Part shown: positions 44,583 to 56,872 of the stretch, in pieces
How positions within the stretch are numbered: the stretch's first letter is position 1
Layout of the letters: each line of letters starts with the position of its first letter
Notes under the pieces: generated by a model
Databases searched by the model: none
What the model was told of the DNA's origin: nothing
Seen by the model: the letters and a program-made list of their open reading frames with translations, nothing else
Translations under genes and position numbers: made by a program
Source: Caprella mutica
Lineage: Eukaryota > Arthropoda > Malacostraca > Amphipoda > Caprellidae
DNA length: 64,000 bases
NCBI GenBank assembly: GCA_947561585.1
Contig: CANNZV010001627.1
Location: forward strand, 62,001-126,000
Direction of reading: 5' to 3'

Positions 44583-47070
44583 AATTATTATGTTACCATT
44601 AATTTAGCTGCGGGAGAATCTGAATCTGCTACTGACTACTGGGAGTCAGAGAGTAACTGTCTCTCAAAATAAAATCTCTGCGGGAGAAGAGACACATTCT
44701 GCAGACTGGCAGTCTCTGACTCAGTGACTCTCAGTATCAGATTCAGAATCTTCAATCTCCCGCAGCTAAATTAATGGTAACATAGGAATTAATTCAAAAT
44801 CTCCCACAGAGATCTCAAATTTCTAAAAATTCAATCAAAAACTCCCGTAGAGAGTCTTGAAAAACTGTTCCATATTCTGCAGACTGGCAGAACATGGAAC
44901 ATTTTTAACATTTTCTGTGCGAACAATCCTTAATTTCCTCCTATGTTTACATGTATTTTACTGAGAACAGAAGCCAAAATAGAGGATTTCTTGGAGAATA
45001 CTTTACCAGTTCCTGCAATCTGGCTGTTAGCCTAAGGCCAGATTGTATTTGGTGGTAAATTCCCAGTCTGCAGAATATGTGAGATATTTGGGATATTCTC
45101 TCCGAACAATTTTGAATTAATTCCTATATTTACATTAATTTTGCTACGAACAATTTTGAATTAATCCCTATATATTTACATTAATTTTGCTTAAACAAAA
45201 TAAGAGATCTCTACGAACACTTTACCAGTTTCTGCAGACTGGGTAAATTCCAATGATAAATCAGGAGATATTCAATTTCTCTAATGAAAAAATTCCTGCA
45301 ATGTCCTAGCCAAGTAAAATAGTAGGTCTCATAAACTCGCCATTTGTCTCTCCAGCTCTCACCAAAATTCAACAAATTCTCTCCAAAATGATCAAATTTT
45401 CATAAATTCTCTCCAAAATAACATTGTAGCATAGGAGAAAAATAGATAAAACTCGCCATTTGCAATTGAAGGGCTCAAAATAACTGTCACAAACTCGCCA
45501 TTAAAATGGCGAGTTTGAACATGCTTTATTACTTGGTGTCCTAGGATATTTAACTATTAATTCGGAATAATTCCTGTAGATTACCACCAGACTGCAGAAA
45601 ATGGTAAACTGTTCTCCAAGAAATCCGCTATTTTGGCTTTTGTTCTCGGTAAAATACATGTAAACATGGAATGAAATTAAGAAATGTTCACACAGAAAAT
45701 GTTAAAAATGTCCTATATTCTGCAGATTGGTATTACGGTATTACCATTAATTTTTGGAGGGGAAATTGGAATAATGTTGGAGGACTAGACAAATTGATGA
45801 AAAATGTTGGCAGCTATTTCTCAAATTTTTGAAAAAGTCAGAGGAGCCAGTCTGCAGAGCAGAATATGGGACATTTTCAACATTTTCTGTGCGAACAATC
45901 CTTAATTTCCTCCTATATTTACATGTATTTTACTGAGGACAGAAGCTAAAATAGAGGATTTCTTGGAGAACAGTTTACCAGTTCCTGCAGTCTGGACAAA
46001 TAAATAATTCCAGTCTGTATTTGGTGCACAAAATTCCACTGACTTCTAGAAAAAGCTGAAAAAATCCACCATAAATTTTCAGTTATTTGGCTGATCCACC
46101 AACATTTTATCCATTTTTCCACCGAAAATTAATGGTAACATAGGAATAAATAGCTAAAATTCCACCGACTTTGCCTGAATATTGTATTCAAAGGGGAAAA
46201 AAATTAATGTAAATTTAGGGATTAATTCAGAAGTGTTTGTAGCAAAATTAATGTAAATATCTATAGGAATTAATTCAAAATTGTTCGGAGAGAATATCCT
46301 AAATATCTCCCATATTCATATTATTCTGCAGACTACCGGGCCTTAGAAAGAATGTTGCAATTTTGGTACGTTGATATATTTCATAATTATATTATATGCC
46401 ATATGGTATGTAAAAATGCCTGATTTATCGCATTTTACGCATGAGAACCACTGTGGAAAAAGTGGTCTTTTCTGATGGACTAATTACTCTGTTGGAGTTT
46501 AGCAAACCTTAAAATACAGTAATAAATTAATGGGAACTGTATAATCCGCAGCATTTAGCCTCTAAAAGTAAAATTCATCTGTTACCCTCATGTATTTTCC
46601 AGAATGGCATTAGAAATTTGTGTGTCTTTTTGTTTGCACCGCTATTAACACAATCACATAAACTAATGGATCAATCTAAATTTGGATTACGCCATCAAAA
46701 AGAGCAGCTTCTGAACCTTTTGAAACAATGTTAAGTATAGGTGCATTTCAGTAAAATTGGGGGATAATTAGATATTTTACATGGTGCGTAAAGGCACGCT
46801 ATATATTGGCAATATTGCCAGTTTGTATTTGGTGCACTGAACTCCTCTGACTTTTTCAAAAATCTGAGAAATAGCTGCTAACATTTTTCATCAATTTGTC
46901 TAGTCCTCCAACATTTTTCCAGTTTCCCCTCCAAAAATTAATGGTAATATAGGAATTAATAGCTAAATATCCTCAGAGATTGCAGGAATTTTTTTATTAG
47001 AGAAATTGTATATATCCTGACATATCGTTGGAATTTACCACCAAATACAATCTGGATGTATTGCGTAAAT
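44583..47070. repeat. mosaic of short modules repeated in both orientations
   Basis: Several ~100- to 140-bp modules recur direct and inverted. One, with TTTTCTGTGCGAACAATCCTT and ACATGTATTTTACTGAG, occurs at about 44890-44995 and 45870-45965, and inverted at 45600-45745. A second, 45735-45855 (TGGAGGACTAGACAAATTGA), recurs inverted at 46815-46945. Module borders often carry variants of CTGCAGACTGG or its complement, seen about a dozen times. A palindrome at 44583-44790 has arms with TTACCATTAATTTAGCTGCG. No coding sequence. A further module scrap lies at 48190-48320. Confidence 0.75.
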
Positions 47071-48538
47071 ACGGCCTACTTCTAGTCTCTAGAGTATTCA
47101 TCTACACACAGAAATGTCTGTTAATATTTTTTTTTCACCAGTTGAACCAACATTATTGTACAGTATCTACGGTCTACCTCTTTCCCATACAGTGATACAT
47201 AAACAATTTGTTTTGCATTTCTAACTATCATATCTATGCTACAGTGATTTGCGATAAAATGTGTAAAGATGCCCGCCTCAACACTAATTGGCTTAAAATT
47301 TTGAATTTATTCCTTTGTTCCCATGTTAATTTTGGCTTGAAATCTTCAAAAATGAGCCAAATTGGCTTGGCTCAGAATCACTGTGATAATTTGGCTCAAA
47401 AATTGGCTTACAGTTTGCCAGCCTTTGAAACATGATACCTATAAAATGGCCGATATAACGAGTATTGATACTACAAGAGTAGTATTCCGATACCCTAGTT
47501 GATAATGTCATTGCCATTACCATCTACTCGATCTAGATATGATCAATCTAAACTCTAATGATAATCTAATTATCTAGAGACAGTAAGTGACTAGATATTA
47601 TCTACAAATTAGTAATTACCCACTATCTGAAAATAATTAACTGGTCAGTTGTCAAATGTCTCAAATATCCAGTTAATAACTTGAGTAGTTAGTACTTGAC
47701 TAGTTCTTGATGGCTGACTGACTAACTCCTCACTCCAGGACATTTTTAAGTAGAAATTTTTTTATAGCTAATTGCAAACAGTTCTGCTCTTCCTCCTTTA
47801 AGGCTTAGTCATTAAGTTTATTTATGTCATGTGTGTTTACTGTTTACTCCAGATTGCATGAACTTGTAAGGTGTTCTCCAAAAGAACAGTCTTCTGTTAA
47901 ATTGTTAATTAACTTAATTTCACTACTTACAGTAATTTTGAAATTTTCAGGCAAAAAGATGAAATATTTAGACTAAGTGCTGCAAATTTCTAAGTTTATA
48001 TTATATTATTTATATAATATTTTATATTTTAATGTATTGCAAAATCCATACAAATTCAACTGTACAAGAGTAATCAATTCAAATATTAATTTTTCTGAAG
48101 TGGATTATAGTGTGACTGTTACATCAAACTGCAGAACTGGGGTGCCAGGGTGGCCAGATGTCCTTCTTCATCTTCTGGGTGCCAGACAGTATTTCATGGT
48201 AAATTCCCAGTCTGTAAAATATGGGACATTTTTAACATTCTGTGTGAACAATCCTTAATTTCCTCCTATTATGAGTCCTATATTTACACGAGTTTTACTG
48301 AGAACATAAGTCAAAATAGGGGCACATATTAAAAATATATTTAATATTTATTTTCTGAATAGCTATGAGCTCTTATATTTTCAATTCTTCACTGTTCAAT
48401 TGTTAATTTGTTAACCAACTCAACCTAGTTGTTAAATAAGGTGTATATGTAGTAGCTACCATTATTATGTATCAATATAAATCTAATGAGTTTTATTTCA
48501 GTGACTTTGCATTATAGAAATAATACAGTTTTGATAAA
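47071..48538. other. spacer and 5' flank of the 446-aa gene
   Basis: Short frames here have no recognisable motif. Around 48190-48320 one module of the 44.6-47.1 kb mosaic recurs. TTTTATTTCAG at 48492-48502 could be the acceptor of a 5'-untranslated exon beginning 36 nt before the ATG at 48539. Confidence 0.4.
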
Positions 48539-51500
48539 ATGGCAGAATCTGAACCTTCTGAAATGAAATTAGAAGATTCTCTTAGAATTGGAGAGCATAA
48601 CAAGACCAAAGATGGAAAAGAAGATATGAATCAATTTAAAATATCTGAAAACTTAAATGAAACAAACAAAATCAAAGAATCACGTAACCTGGAACATGCT
48701 GATGAAAAGAATGATTCTACAGTACCAAACATGCCAAATTTATTTGAAAAGCATAAGTTCAATGCAGTAGATTTTAAAAATGAATCGTTTGGAACACTCT
48801 CCAAGCGCAGTGACAGCATGTCCAGTTTAGACAGTGAGGCGAGTAGTGTATATGGTGGTGGTAAATCTGGCAAGAAAAGAACCAGCAAAAACCTAAGACC
48901 GAAGATCAAGAGCAAATTTGGTGATGCCACTGTACAGTACATCAAAGATAGATTAGAAGGTGAGACTGATATGTTTGATTGGAACTATATTAGATTTTTT
49001 ATCATAATGACTGAGCTAATAACGTTAAAATATGAAAAGATAGTAATTGAGTGATTTTTAACACTTCTAGCTCTGATAACACACATAGCTATATTTCATT
49101 CTGAATATGAAATATGCTCCTAGTTTAGAGGATTAAAATGTTTTGACTGTAAAACTTTCAATTTTCTTTTTTAACATTCTCTATCTTGTTATCATTACAT
49201 AGCTAATATATCTATTTATGGTAGAGCACTATTTCAAAGTTTTCATTCATCAACAGGCCAAATTTTCTCTGGGTGGCTTGAGGAGAAGCGTCGTCTGGAC
49301 AGTGTAGTGCGGACCAGTGGGAGCATCAGAGACATTTCACTGTCAGAAGAAATGGCAGGGTGGAGAGATGTTATTGAGGTGGGTCAGAAATAAGCATATA
49401 TTAGAAACTAGCAACTTAACAACTATAATTCATATCCTATATTTCATTTTGAAAATTACATACATTCAATATTAAATATATCACTATTTTATTTTTTGTG
49501 TTTTTTTTTTAGTTAATTCTACCTTTTTTGAAGCTCTAACCTACAGTAAGTTACCAGCTAGTCACTAGGTTTTATTAATTGCCAGTAAATAGAACTGTTT
49601 TTTAAACTTCGAAGCTAAATCTTCTTTCTGTATACTGCAGGTTGACAGTAGTGAGCATGAGATGACAAAGCAATTAGAGGCGGTAATGAACAGTGTGCCT
49701 GGCTCTAGAGACGGCAAAAAGTGGATAAACATTCAAGGTGAGAAGTGGTGATCAAATGGCTAATATTTCATGAGATCAAATGGCTAATATTTCATGAGAT
49801 CAAATGGCTAATATTCTATGAAATCAAATGGCTAATATTTCATGAGATCAAATGGCTAATATTTTATGAGATCAAATGGCTAATATTTTATGTGATCAAA
49901 TGGCTAATATTTTATGTGATCAAATGACTAATATTTTATGAGATCAAATGGCTATTTTATGAGATCAAATGGCTAATATTTTATGAGATCAAATGGCTAA
50001 TATTTCATGAGATCAAATGGCTAATATTTTATGAGGTCAAATGGCTAATATTTTATGAGATCAAATGGCTAATATTCTATGAGATCAAATGGCTAATATT
50101 TTATGTGATCAAATGGCTAATATTTTATGAGATCAAATGGCTAATATTCTATGAGATCAAATGGCTAATATTTTATGTGATCAAATGGCTAATATTTTTT
50201 GTGATCAAATGACTAATATTTTATGAGATCAAATGGCTAATATTTTATGAGATCAAATGGCTAATATTTTATGAGATCAAATGGCTAATATTTTATGAGA
50301 TCAAATGGCTAATATTTTATGAGATCAAATGGCTAATATTTTATGAGATCAAATGGCTAATATTTTATGAGATCAAATGGCTAATATTTTATGAGATCAA
50401 ATGGCTAATATTTTATGAGATCAAATGGCTAATATTTTATGAGATCAAATGGCTAATATTTTATGAGATCAAATGGCTAATATTCTATGAGATCAAATGG
50501 CTAATATTCTATGAGATCAAATGGCTAATATTCTATGAGATCAAATGGCTAATATTTTATGTGATCAAATGGCTAATATTTTATGAGATCAAATGGCTAA
50601 TATTTTATGAGATCAAATGGCTAATATTTTATGAGATCAAATGGCTAATATTTTATGAGATCAAATGGCTAATATTTTATGAGATCAAATGGCTAATATT
50701 TTATGAGATCAAATGGCTAATATTTTATGAGATCAAATGGCTAATATTTTATGAGATCAAATGGCTAATATTCTATAAGATCAAATGGCTAATATTTTAT
50801 GAGATCAAATGGCTAATATTCTATAAGATCAAATGGCTAATATTCTATAAGATCAAATGGCTAATATTCTATGAGATCAAATGGCTAATATTCTATGAAA
50901 TCAATTGGCTAATATTCTATGAAACAAATAGCTAATTCAATATCTTAAATTGTAGTATTATTTAAAACAGACTACAGATATGATGAGGCTTACTACTCTT
51001 GCTAAAGTTGTTGAATCTATCTACTTTGTGTTGCCTCTCTCTTTCTTTTCCTTTTATAATATTTCAGGTTTTTCCTTTTATGAATAAATTGTTCCATGTT
51101 CCAATCTATATGATCTCTTTCAACAATTTCCTCTCAAGTTTATTAACTTGAACATTAATTTCTTGACGATATTATTAGGTTTCAGGCTTACAAATAGATA
51201 GATGTCCATTCATCATCAGGAACAAGATGACTCTTTGATCCTGAGGATGATTGGACATCTTATTTTAAAGCTTGAAACCTAATGTACTTTCAATGTAGAG
51301 TTTTAATAAACCCTTTTGATAAAATTGTAATCCCATTGAATATATATCTTTTCAATTGCATTAATTTCTATCCTTTCGATTCCCCAGGCCCCACTCTCAC
51401 GCAAGGTTACATGTTGTGGTTGATTTTACCCCAGGTGTACCCTGTAGATCATTACTGGTGAGTAGGTACTCTAAATGTAGATCATTACTGGTGAGTAAGT

Positions 51501-53591
51501 ACTCTAAATGTAGATCATTACTGGTGAGTAAGTACTCTAAATGTAGATTCTTTACCCTGTAGATCTACAAGGTAGATCAAAACACAGATTGTTGTTTGGT
51601 AAAATTACATTCGTCAAGTATATAATAAGTTTGAATTATTCTATATTTATTTAGCTGTTTTTCTATTGTGATAATAATATTTCAATAAAGATAATCTTAC
51701 CACAGAATTTACAAATGCACAGTAGCTAATATAAAAAAAATCATTGAATAAAACGTCTTGTTTTCATGACTGTAAAATATGAATAAAAAGATAGATGTTT
51801 ATTTGTCTCAGGATTATTTCAGTCACTTCAAGAAATATTTATATTATTATGAGTGAATTGACTGCAAATTGCTTAAAATGTAAATAGGTACTCAATAATT
51901 TATTAAGTCTCATTAGTCACTTTTGTGAAGACTATTTAAATATTTTGAGGAAAAAATTCAGACTTTACCAAAAAATTGATTCCTTTTCAGTTGATTCTAT
52001 TGGAAATTCTATATTAGCTACAAATAAAACTTTTGATGATAACAAAGTTATTTTTTTCACAGGTTCAAAGTTAGGTCTGTCAATGTTCACCCTGTGTACG
52101 GACTTCAAATGTATCTCATTGTACTGAGGTGAGTGTATAGTAGGGTATGTTACGAATTATTGGACAGTTACATATTTTCAATCATAGATGTATAATCTGA
52201 CATATTAACTTATTTTAATTTGTATCCCTGATACTTACAGGTATCATGGATCCCAAATAAAATAAGGAGAGTAAATGTTGACATATATATCTGTTTCTTA
52301 TATGATCGAAAATGTGACCCTGTCCGATACTTTGTAACTAACCCTAGATAGAAACTAGCTATAAAGTAAGGAAATATTTAGTAATATTGTCAAATAGATG
52401 AATTTACAATAGGATATGAAGGTTAGAAGTAGCCCTTAAGTTGAATGTTCTGTTTGAATAGTCTCATAACTGAGCTTTTCAAATGATTTGGTAGCTGTAG
52501 AGAAAATATAGCTACTTATGATTATTTTCCTACTTTTCCACATTTTTACTGGTCACCCTTAGTGACACTGGATGTAAAGTAAAATTGACTTGAAGTGATT
52601 AAATCCTTACTAAAAATCAAATTCCCTTTTATAGAGCATTGGGCGAGAAAGATGCTGAGTCCTCTGCTTCTAGAAGCTGTCGTTTGGCCGCAGCAAAAGC
52701 AGCCTCCGAAGGAGACATTCCCCAGAGTCTCACTCTAGCCTGGCAGTCTGTTTATGAGAATGTTAGCACCAAATGCAACAGAGACACTGCAAGGGAGTGG
52801 ATTAGCTTCTTACTCATGCCTAGCAACGTTGCCTATGGCTTGAGGTTGGTAATCATCTTATCTAATATTCATATTAACTAATGTCTTTTATACCATTTAG
52901 GTAAAGTTATGAATTATCAATAGGTTTCATATCTTCGGTAATACTAGAAAAATGCTATAATAGTTATTATTTGATTGGTATCCATGATACATGCGGGTAT
53001 CAACGATACCAATTACAATACAATTTAAATAATAATTATTAGCTATAGCTATCATTCTTTTCTTAGCTATATGACCGAAGATATGAAACAAACATATAGC
53101 TAATTCGTAGCTAACTTATCCTGTTAAAATTTGCACCTTTTAAAAGTTCATAGAACAGTTATTCCAAAGGTTTAATGTGAGTCTTATTTTACCATTTCAG
53201 GTTAATACCTACTCTTAATTTTTAACGTTTTTACAGAATGTCAGTGCTGACTCTGATCTCCATCATATTTGGCTCTGTAGCTCTGCTCAAAGAAGGTTTC
53301 CGTCTTTTCATGTACGTATTACGGGAGAGCGGTACACTCATCGACAAAGCCACTCCCTTGGCCAAGGTAATACTCGGCTTCTTCGAGAAAATATTTGGTG
53401 GTTTCTACATCCTCATCGCCATGATCTACAGGGACTCAAAGGTCAGTAACCAAAATCCCCCGCCAGCTCCAACGGGGGGCTACAGTCAACCCCCTGCCGC
53501 TATTATGGGCTCTAAGGGTCCCCAGCAAGCTGCCTACAGAAGATATGTTCCTGCCAATTCTTGGAGTGATGGGCAGGAGCCTCAGTATTGA
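48539..53591 (+). CDS. uncharacterised 446-aa protein with two hydrophobic C-terminal segments (7 exons)
   Basis: I do not recognise this protein. Exons: 48539-48959, 49257-49378, 49641-49737, 51388-51457, 52063-52128, 52635-52844, 53237-53591. All are GT-AG and sum to 1341 nt, an exact frame. Residues 1-115 are acidic and polar, probably disordered, with a Ser-rich stretch (SDSMSSLDSEASS) and a basic patch (GKKRTSK). The middle (about 115-328) looks folded, with GWLEEKRRLDSVV, FKVRSVNVHPVYG and an Ala-rich helix-like segment (CRLAAAKAASEGD). Residues 331-346 and 373-393 are hydrophobic and could be membrane segments or a hairpin, separated by a charged loop. The tail is Pro/Gln/Gly-rich and ends in EPQY. 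The intact frame across seven exons argues for a working gene. The first ATG is used; an acceptor at 48502 suggests an upstream untranslated exon. Confidence 0.8.
49748..50930. repeat. 24-bp minisatellite, about 49 copies, intron 3
   Basis: Unit contains AAATGGCTAATATTTTATGAG. Frequent variants change T to C or G (TTCTATG, TTTATGTG). The unit is a multiple of three, so an artificial 8-residue repeat frame (EIKWLIFY) stays open. Confidence 0.95.
51174..51283. repeat. 110-bp imperfect hairpin, intron 3
   Basis: Arms ATTAGGTTTCAGGCTT / AAGCTTGAAACCTAAT at the ends and GATGTCCATTCATCATCAGG / CCTGAGGATGATTGGACATC inside. Likely a small inverted-repeat element. Confidence 0.6.
51443..51541 (+). 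repeat. 33-bp tandem triplication containing a 5' splice site
   Basis: Three 33-bp copies (51443-51475, 51476-51508, 51509-51541), each with GATCATTACTGGTGAGTA. The first holds the end of exon 4 and its donor at 51458. The second and third repeat the same exon end and donor at 51491 and 51524. Use of a downstream donor would retain TGA in frame (TGG TGA) and end the protein. Confidence 0.85.
52143..52344. mobile_element. MITE family M1, copy 1
   Basis: Ends GGGTATGTTACGAATTAT and ACTTTGTAACTAACCC, flanked by TA on both sides. The centre has the TATCCCTGATAC / GTATCATGGATCC palindrome. In intron 5 of the 446-aa gene. Confidence 0.7.
52900..53122. mobile_element. MITE family M1, copy 2 (diverged)
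   Basis: GGTAAAGTTATGAATTATC at the left, ATTCGTAGCTAACTTATCC at the right, central TTGGTATCCATGATAC palindrome. In intron 6 of the 446-aa gene. Confidence 0.6.
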
Positions 53592-54211
53592 TAGTCTTTG
53601 AATCTCTTTGGTACTTTTATTGGGTAGGGTCACGCAGGTAAATTGCGGCACTGCTAATTTTTAACAACTGTTACTGCTGATCCGAATTAATTCTAAAATG
53701 TTGCATATCAAATTCAAAAGCATGCAATAATATAAATTTATCACTGTTCTAAATCTGTTTTGAGACCAAATAAGTTAGTGACCGCAATATACCTACTTAA
53801 CCCTCACTTATATATTTTTACTAAACCGACTAATCATATTCAGTCTCTCTATAGTAAATAAATCTTGGGGACGGTTTCAATATCAGTAGTTAGTTATGAC
53901 ATTTTGTTGAAGAAGTTCTTTAGCATTCTGATTATCCGAACAGGATGTGTTGATGTTAAAAATGGCAAAATCTGTCGGTAAATATTTTTATCTTTTCCTA
54001 AAACTTCTCACAATGTGTAACCTAACCGTCAAGTCTTCCGCCTCGCAATCGTTATGACATTTTATGATACTTGTAGTTATTTTATGTAGCTTATTTATTA
54101 ACCAGATATTTGGGACTTATTTAGTTGATGTATTTTGGAATCGATATCCTTGCTAATACGAAACCCACAATCACTGGTGATCTATTTTAGAAATATTTTA
54201 ACAAACCTATT

Positions 54212-54288
54212 GGGTAAGTTCCGAGTTATGGAATCGTTTTTCTTCATGATCGATAATGTGGAACTCTCCAATAACTCGGAACTTACCC
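54212..54288. mobile_element. MITE family M1, short copy 3
   Basis: GGGTAAGTTCCGAGTTATGG against AATAACTCGGAACTTACCC, with only about 40 bp between; the central palindrome is lost. Confidence 0.6.
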
Positions 54289-54441
54289 TCTGTGTTCTTA
54301 ACCGCATGAAGCCCTTTTTTAATCTGAACAGATTTCATATAGCTAATCAGTAATTGATTTGGGGATTCCGTTCTCTAAACAATTCTTTAGTATTTTAATA
54401 TTTCACTTTTGTAAAAGTCTATTTGGATTTTATTATAGCTA

Positions 54442-54624
54442 GGGTAAGTTCTTAATTATCGGTTAGTTCCACATTTTCGGACACATAAGAAAAAACGATA
54501 TAATAATTATTATTTTTTATTTAAGTTGGTATCCATTCCATCAAAAATAAAAATTATTATTATTATATCGTTTATTCTTATGTGTCCTAAAATGTGGAAC
54601 TGATCGATTATTAAGAACTTACCC
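54442..54624. mobile_element. MITE family M1, copy 4
   Basis: GGGTAAGTTCTTAATTATCG and GATTATTAAGAACTTACCC ends flanked by TA dinucleotides; long inverted arms including GATATAATAATTATTATT. Confidence 0.75.
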
Positions 54625-54872
54625 TAGTAAATATCTTCATTGAATGAATGTAATAATGTTCAAAATGCCAGTTTCTTTCATGGCTTCTTTATCAAAGTCT
54701 TTTGTTCTGTCTATCTGTAGATATCATGACTTGCGTCTAAATTAATCTGGACTCAAAATAGCTTCCAATTTAAGTCTATTACTAAGTGTACCTTAAGGCC
54801 TCTTTTCGATAGTATTTTATATAAAGGATAGTCTAATTTTACATTTCTTGCTCAACTAACTAAAACTACCTA

Positions 54873-55071
54873 TCGCTCATTAATTTCAGTAACGTCATAA
54901 CTTAAAAATCGTGAATTACGAATACATATCCTTATGTTATCGTTCACCTTTTTGCCTAAAAGGTTTATTTATACTTAATTCATGATGTTTAAAAAGTATG
55001 ACAACAATTGAAAACCATTCAGGTAGGAATTAATATTTTTTAGATATTCCGTTATTGAAATTAATGAGCGA
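54873..55071. mobile_element. MITE family M3, copy 1
   Basis: TCGCTCATTAATTTCAGTAA at the left and TTATTGAAATTAATGAGCGA at the right, about 200 bp apart. Confidence 0.65.
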
Positions 55072-55626
55072 ATTATTTTTTTAATCAAGCTCAACATTTT
55101 CCGCTTTTGCACAGTGTGATCTGTTCATGTTTTCCCGATACTGCAACTTGGTTATGAACATCTTTTAATGACTGTATAAATTTTTAAATGGTTTTTCTAT
55201 ATCACTTCTCTGAAACTTTTTTAAATCCATTTACTAGATCTTCTGATCAATCACCTCCTACATATCAGATTCTGATATCGAATCATACCAACTAACTCTT
55301 CAATCACTGTGTAAAATATTAATAGAAATAGTAAAGATTGAGATAGAATGCATTAAATTGTTTTATGTGGTATTATCAATACGCTTAATATATATTATTA
55401 TGTTGTCCAATATTGAAGTGAAATACAGTTACTAGTCAACATTTTAAATTCTTTATTTGAAGATTGTTTGTCGTTTTTATAAGAATTTACCCTCTAGTTT
55501 TAGAAAAAAGATTCAAAAAGAAGTATATTTAGTTATTTAGTTGGTATTATTTTATTGTATAGGCTTCATTTACAGTATTTAGAATAAATAGGGAAATAAT
55601 AATATCTTATCCCTGGTAGAAAATTA

Positions 55627-55681
55627 TGGTGGGGTAGATTAAAAGGGGTCACCCTCTTAATCTTCTATGGCCCCACCATAA
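55627..55681. repeat. 55-bp inverted repeat, small family
   Basis: TTATGGTGGGGTAGATTAA against TTAATCTTCTATGGCCCCAC. Related scraps at 31219-31272 and 14645-14700. Confidence 0.55.
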
Positions 55682-55761
55682 CTTTTCTGTATTGGAAATC
55701 AGTCAGTGACGTCATTGATATCAAACCTAATTTCGATGTAAAATTTTTCAATTTTTTTTTA

Positions 55762-55900
55762 CAGTAGAATCCTCTATAGTGAATGTAGAATCCAGAGTAA
55801 GAGAACTAACCCGTATAGTAAACATACTTTCTTCAGTCTGCCATGAATGGTCATTAGTTTTCTAAAACTAATGGCCATTTATGGCAGACTAGGAATTTCT
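55762..55900. mobile_element. MITE family M2, right-truncated copy
   Basis: Starts CAGTAGAATCCTCTATAGTG and shares the TCAGTCTGCCATGAATGG / CCATTTATGGCAGACT hairpin with the copy at 61648-61849; the right terminal repeat is missing. Confidence 0.65.
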
Positions 55901-56671
55901 GCGACGTTACTGATTGACCTAAAAAAAACATACGTTATTGTTATTTCGGTAAATTTCTAGTTCATTCCCTAAATGAAATAGGGAAGTGAAGTAGGAATTT
56001 ACTGTTATTTCTTCTATTTTTTGTGTCCTTGGGGATGTTCTAATATATTTTGTAGTTCCCTTGTATTTAACTTCCTTTTGATGTGAGCAATATGGCCTTT
56101 GGTTCCGAAACAGACGATGAATTAAATTAATTTATTATTTAAATAGTAATATATATTAATCAAATGTTTAGTTTTTGTATTTAATTGAAGTATTTTGTTA
56201 TAGCTAATTATTTGGTCTTATGTAGATTTTACAACTAAATAACTGGTTCATAATATTATTTATTGTTCGTAAAGTTTTTATAGTTAAACTGTCTATTTAT
56301 TTATTGGGTTATTAATTTGCATATTGAATTTATTTAAATGATCTTCTTTTTCCTCCCCGGTTTTGGTGCAATAGTGTAATATTATTTGTAGGTAGAACAT
56401 TAATTAGCTAGTTGGGTTTACTAATATGGTTATTTTTGTAAACGAACCTGTTTGAATTTTCTGAAACTGTGCAGTAAACCTTTGATAACATTTTACCTAC
56501 TTTTATTTACCTCTATTCATTTTCTTCATTACAGGCAATGTATCAGATTAACTGATAATAATAATTAAGATATTAATTATTAAACTCATTAATTAATTTG
56601 ATAGAAAATCTCTCAAATATTCATTGTTTTTAAAAATAATAATTAAGATAATCATTTTATTGGTCTAGATA

Positions 56672-56872
56672 GGGTAAGTTACGAATTATCGGACATTTCC
56701 ACATCTTCGATAGAATAAGAGAAATAAATTCATTTTAGCTCGATATTTTAATTGGTATTCATGATACCTGTAGGTATCATGAATACCAAATAAATAAACT
56801 ATTTAGAAGGCCAAATTATATTTTCTTTTCTGATCGAAGATGTGGAACTGTCTCATAATCCGTAACTTACCC
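56672..56872. mobile_element. MITE family M1, copy 5
   Basis: GGGTAAGTTACGAATTATCG and CATAATCCGTAACTTACCC ends, TA on both sides, perfect central GGTATTCATGATACC / GGTATCATGAATACC palindrome. Confidence 0.75.

Noticed and set aside
44583..47070. CRISPR-like or simple satellite array
   Set aside because: Repeats occur in both orientations with irregular spacing and no constant spacer length, in a eukaryotic context.
50561..50935. 124-codon frame of EIKWLIFY repeats
   Set aside because: Product of the 24-bp minisatellite inside an intron.
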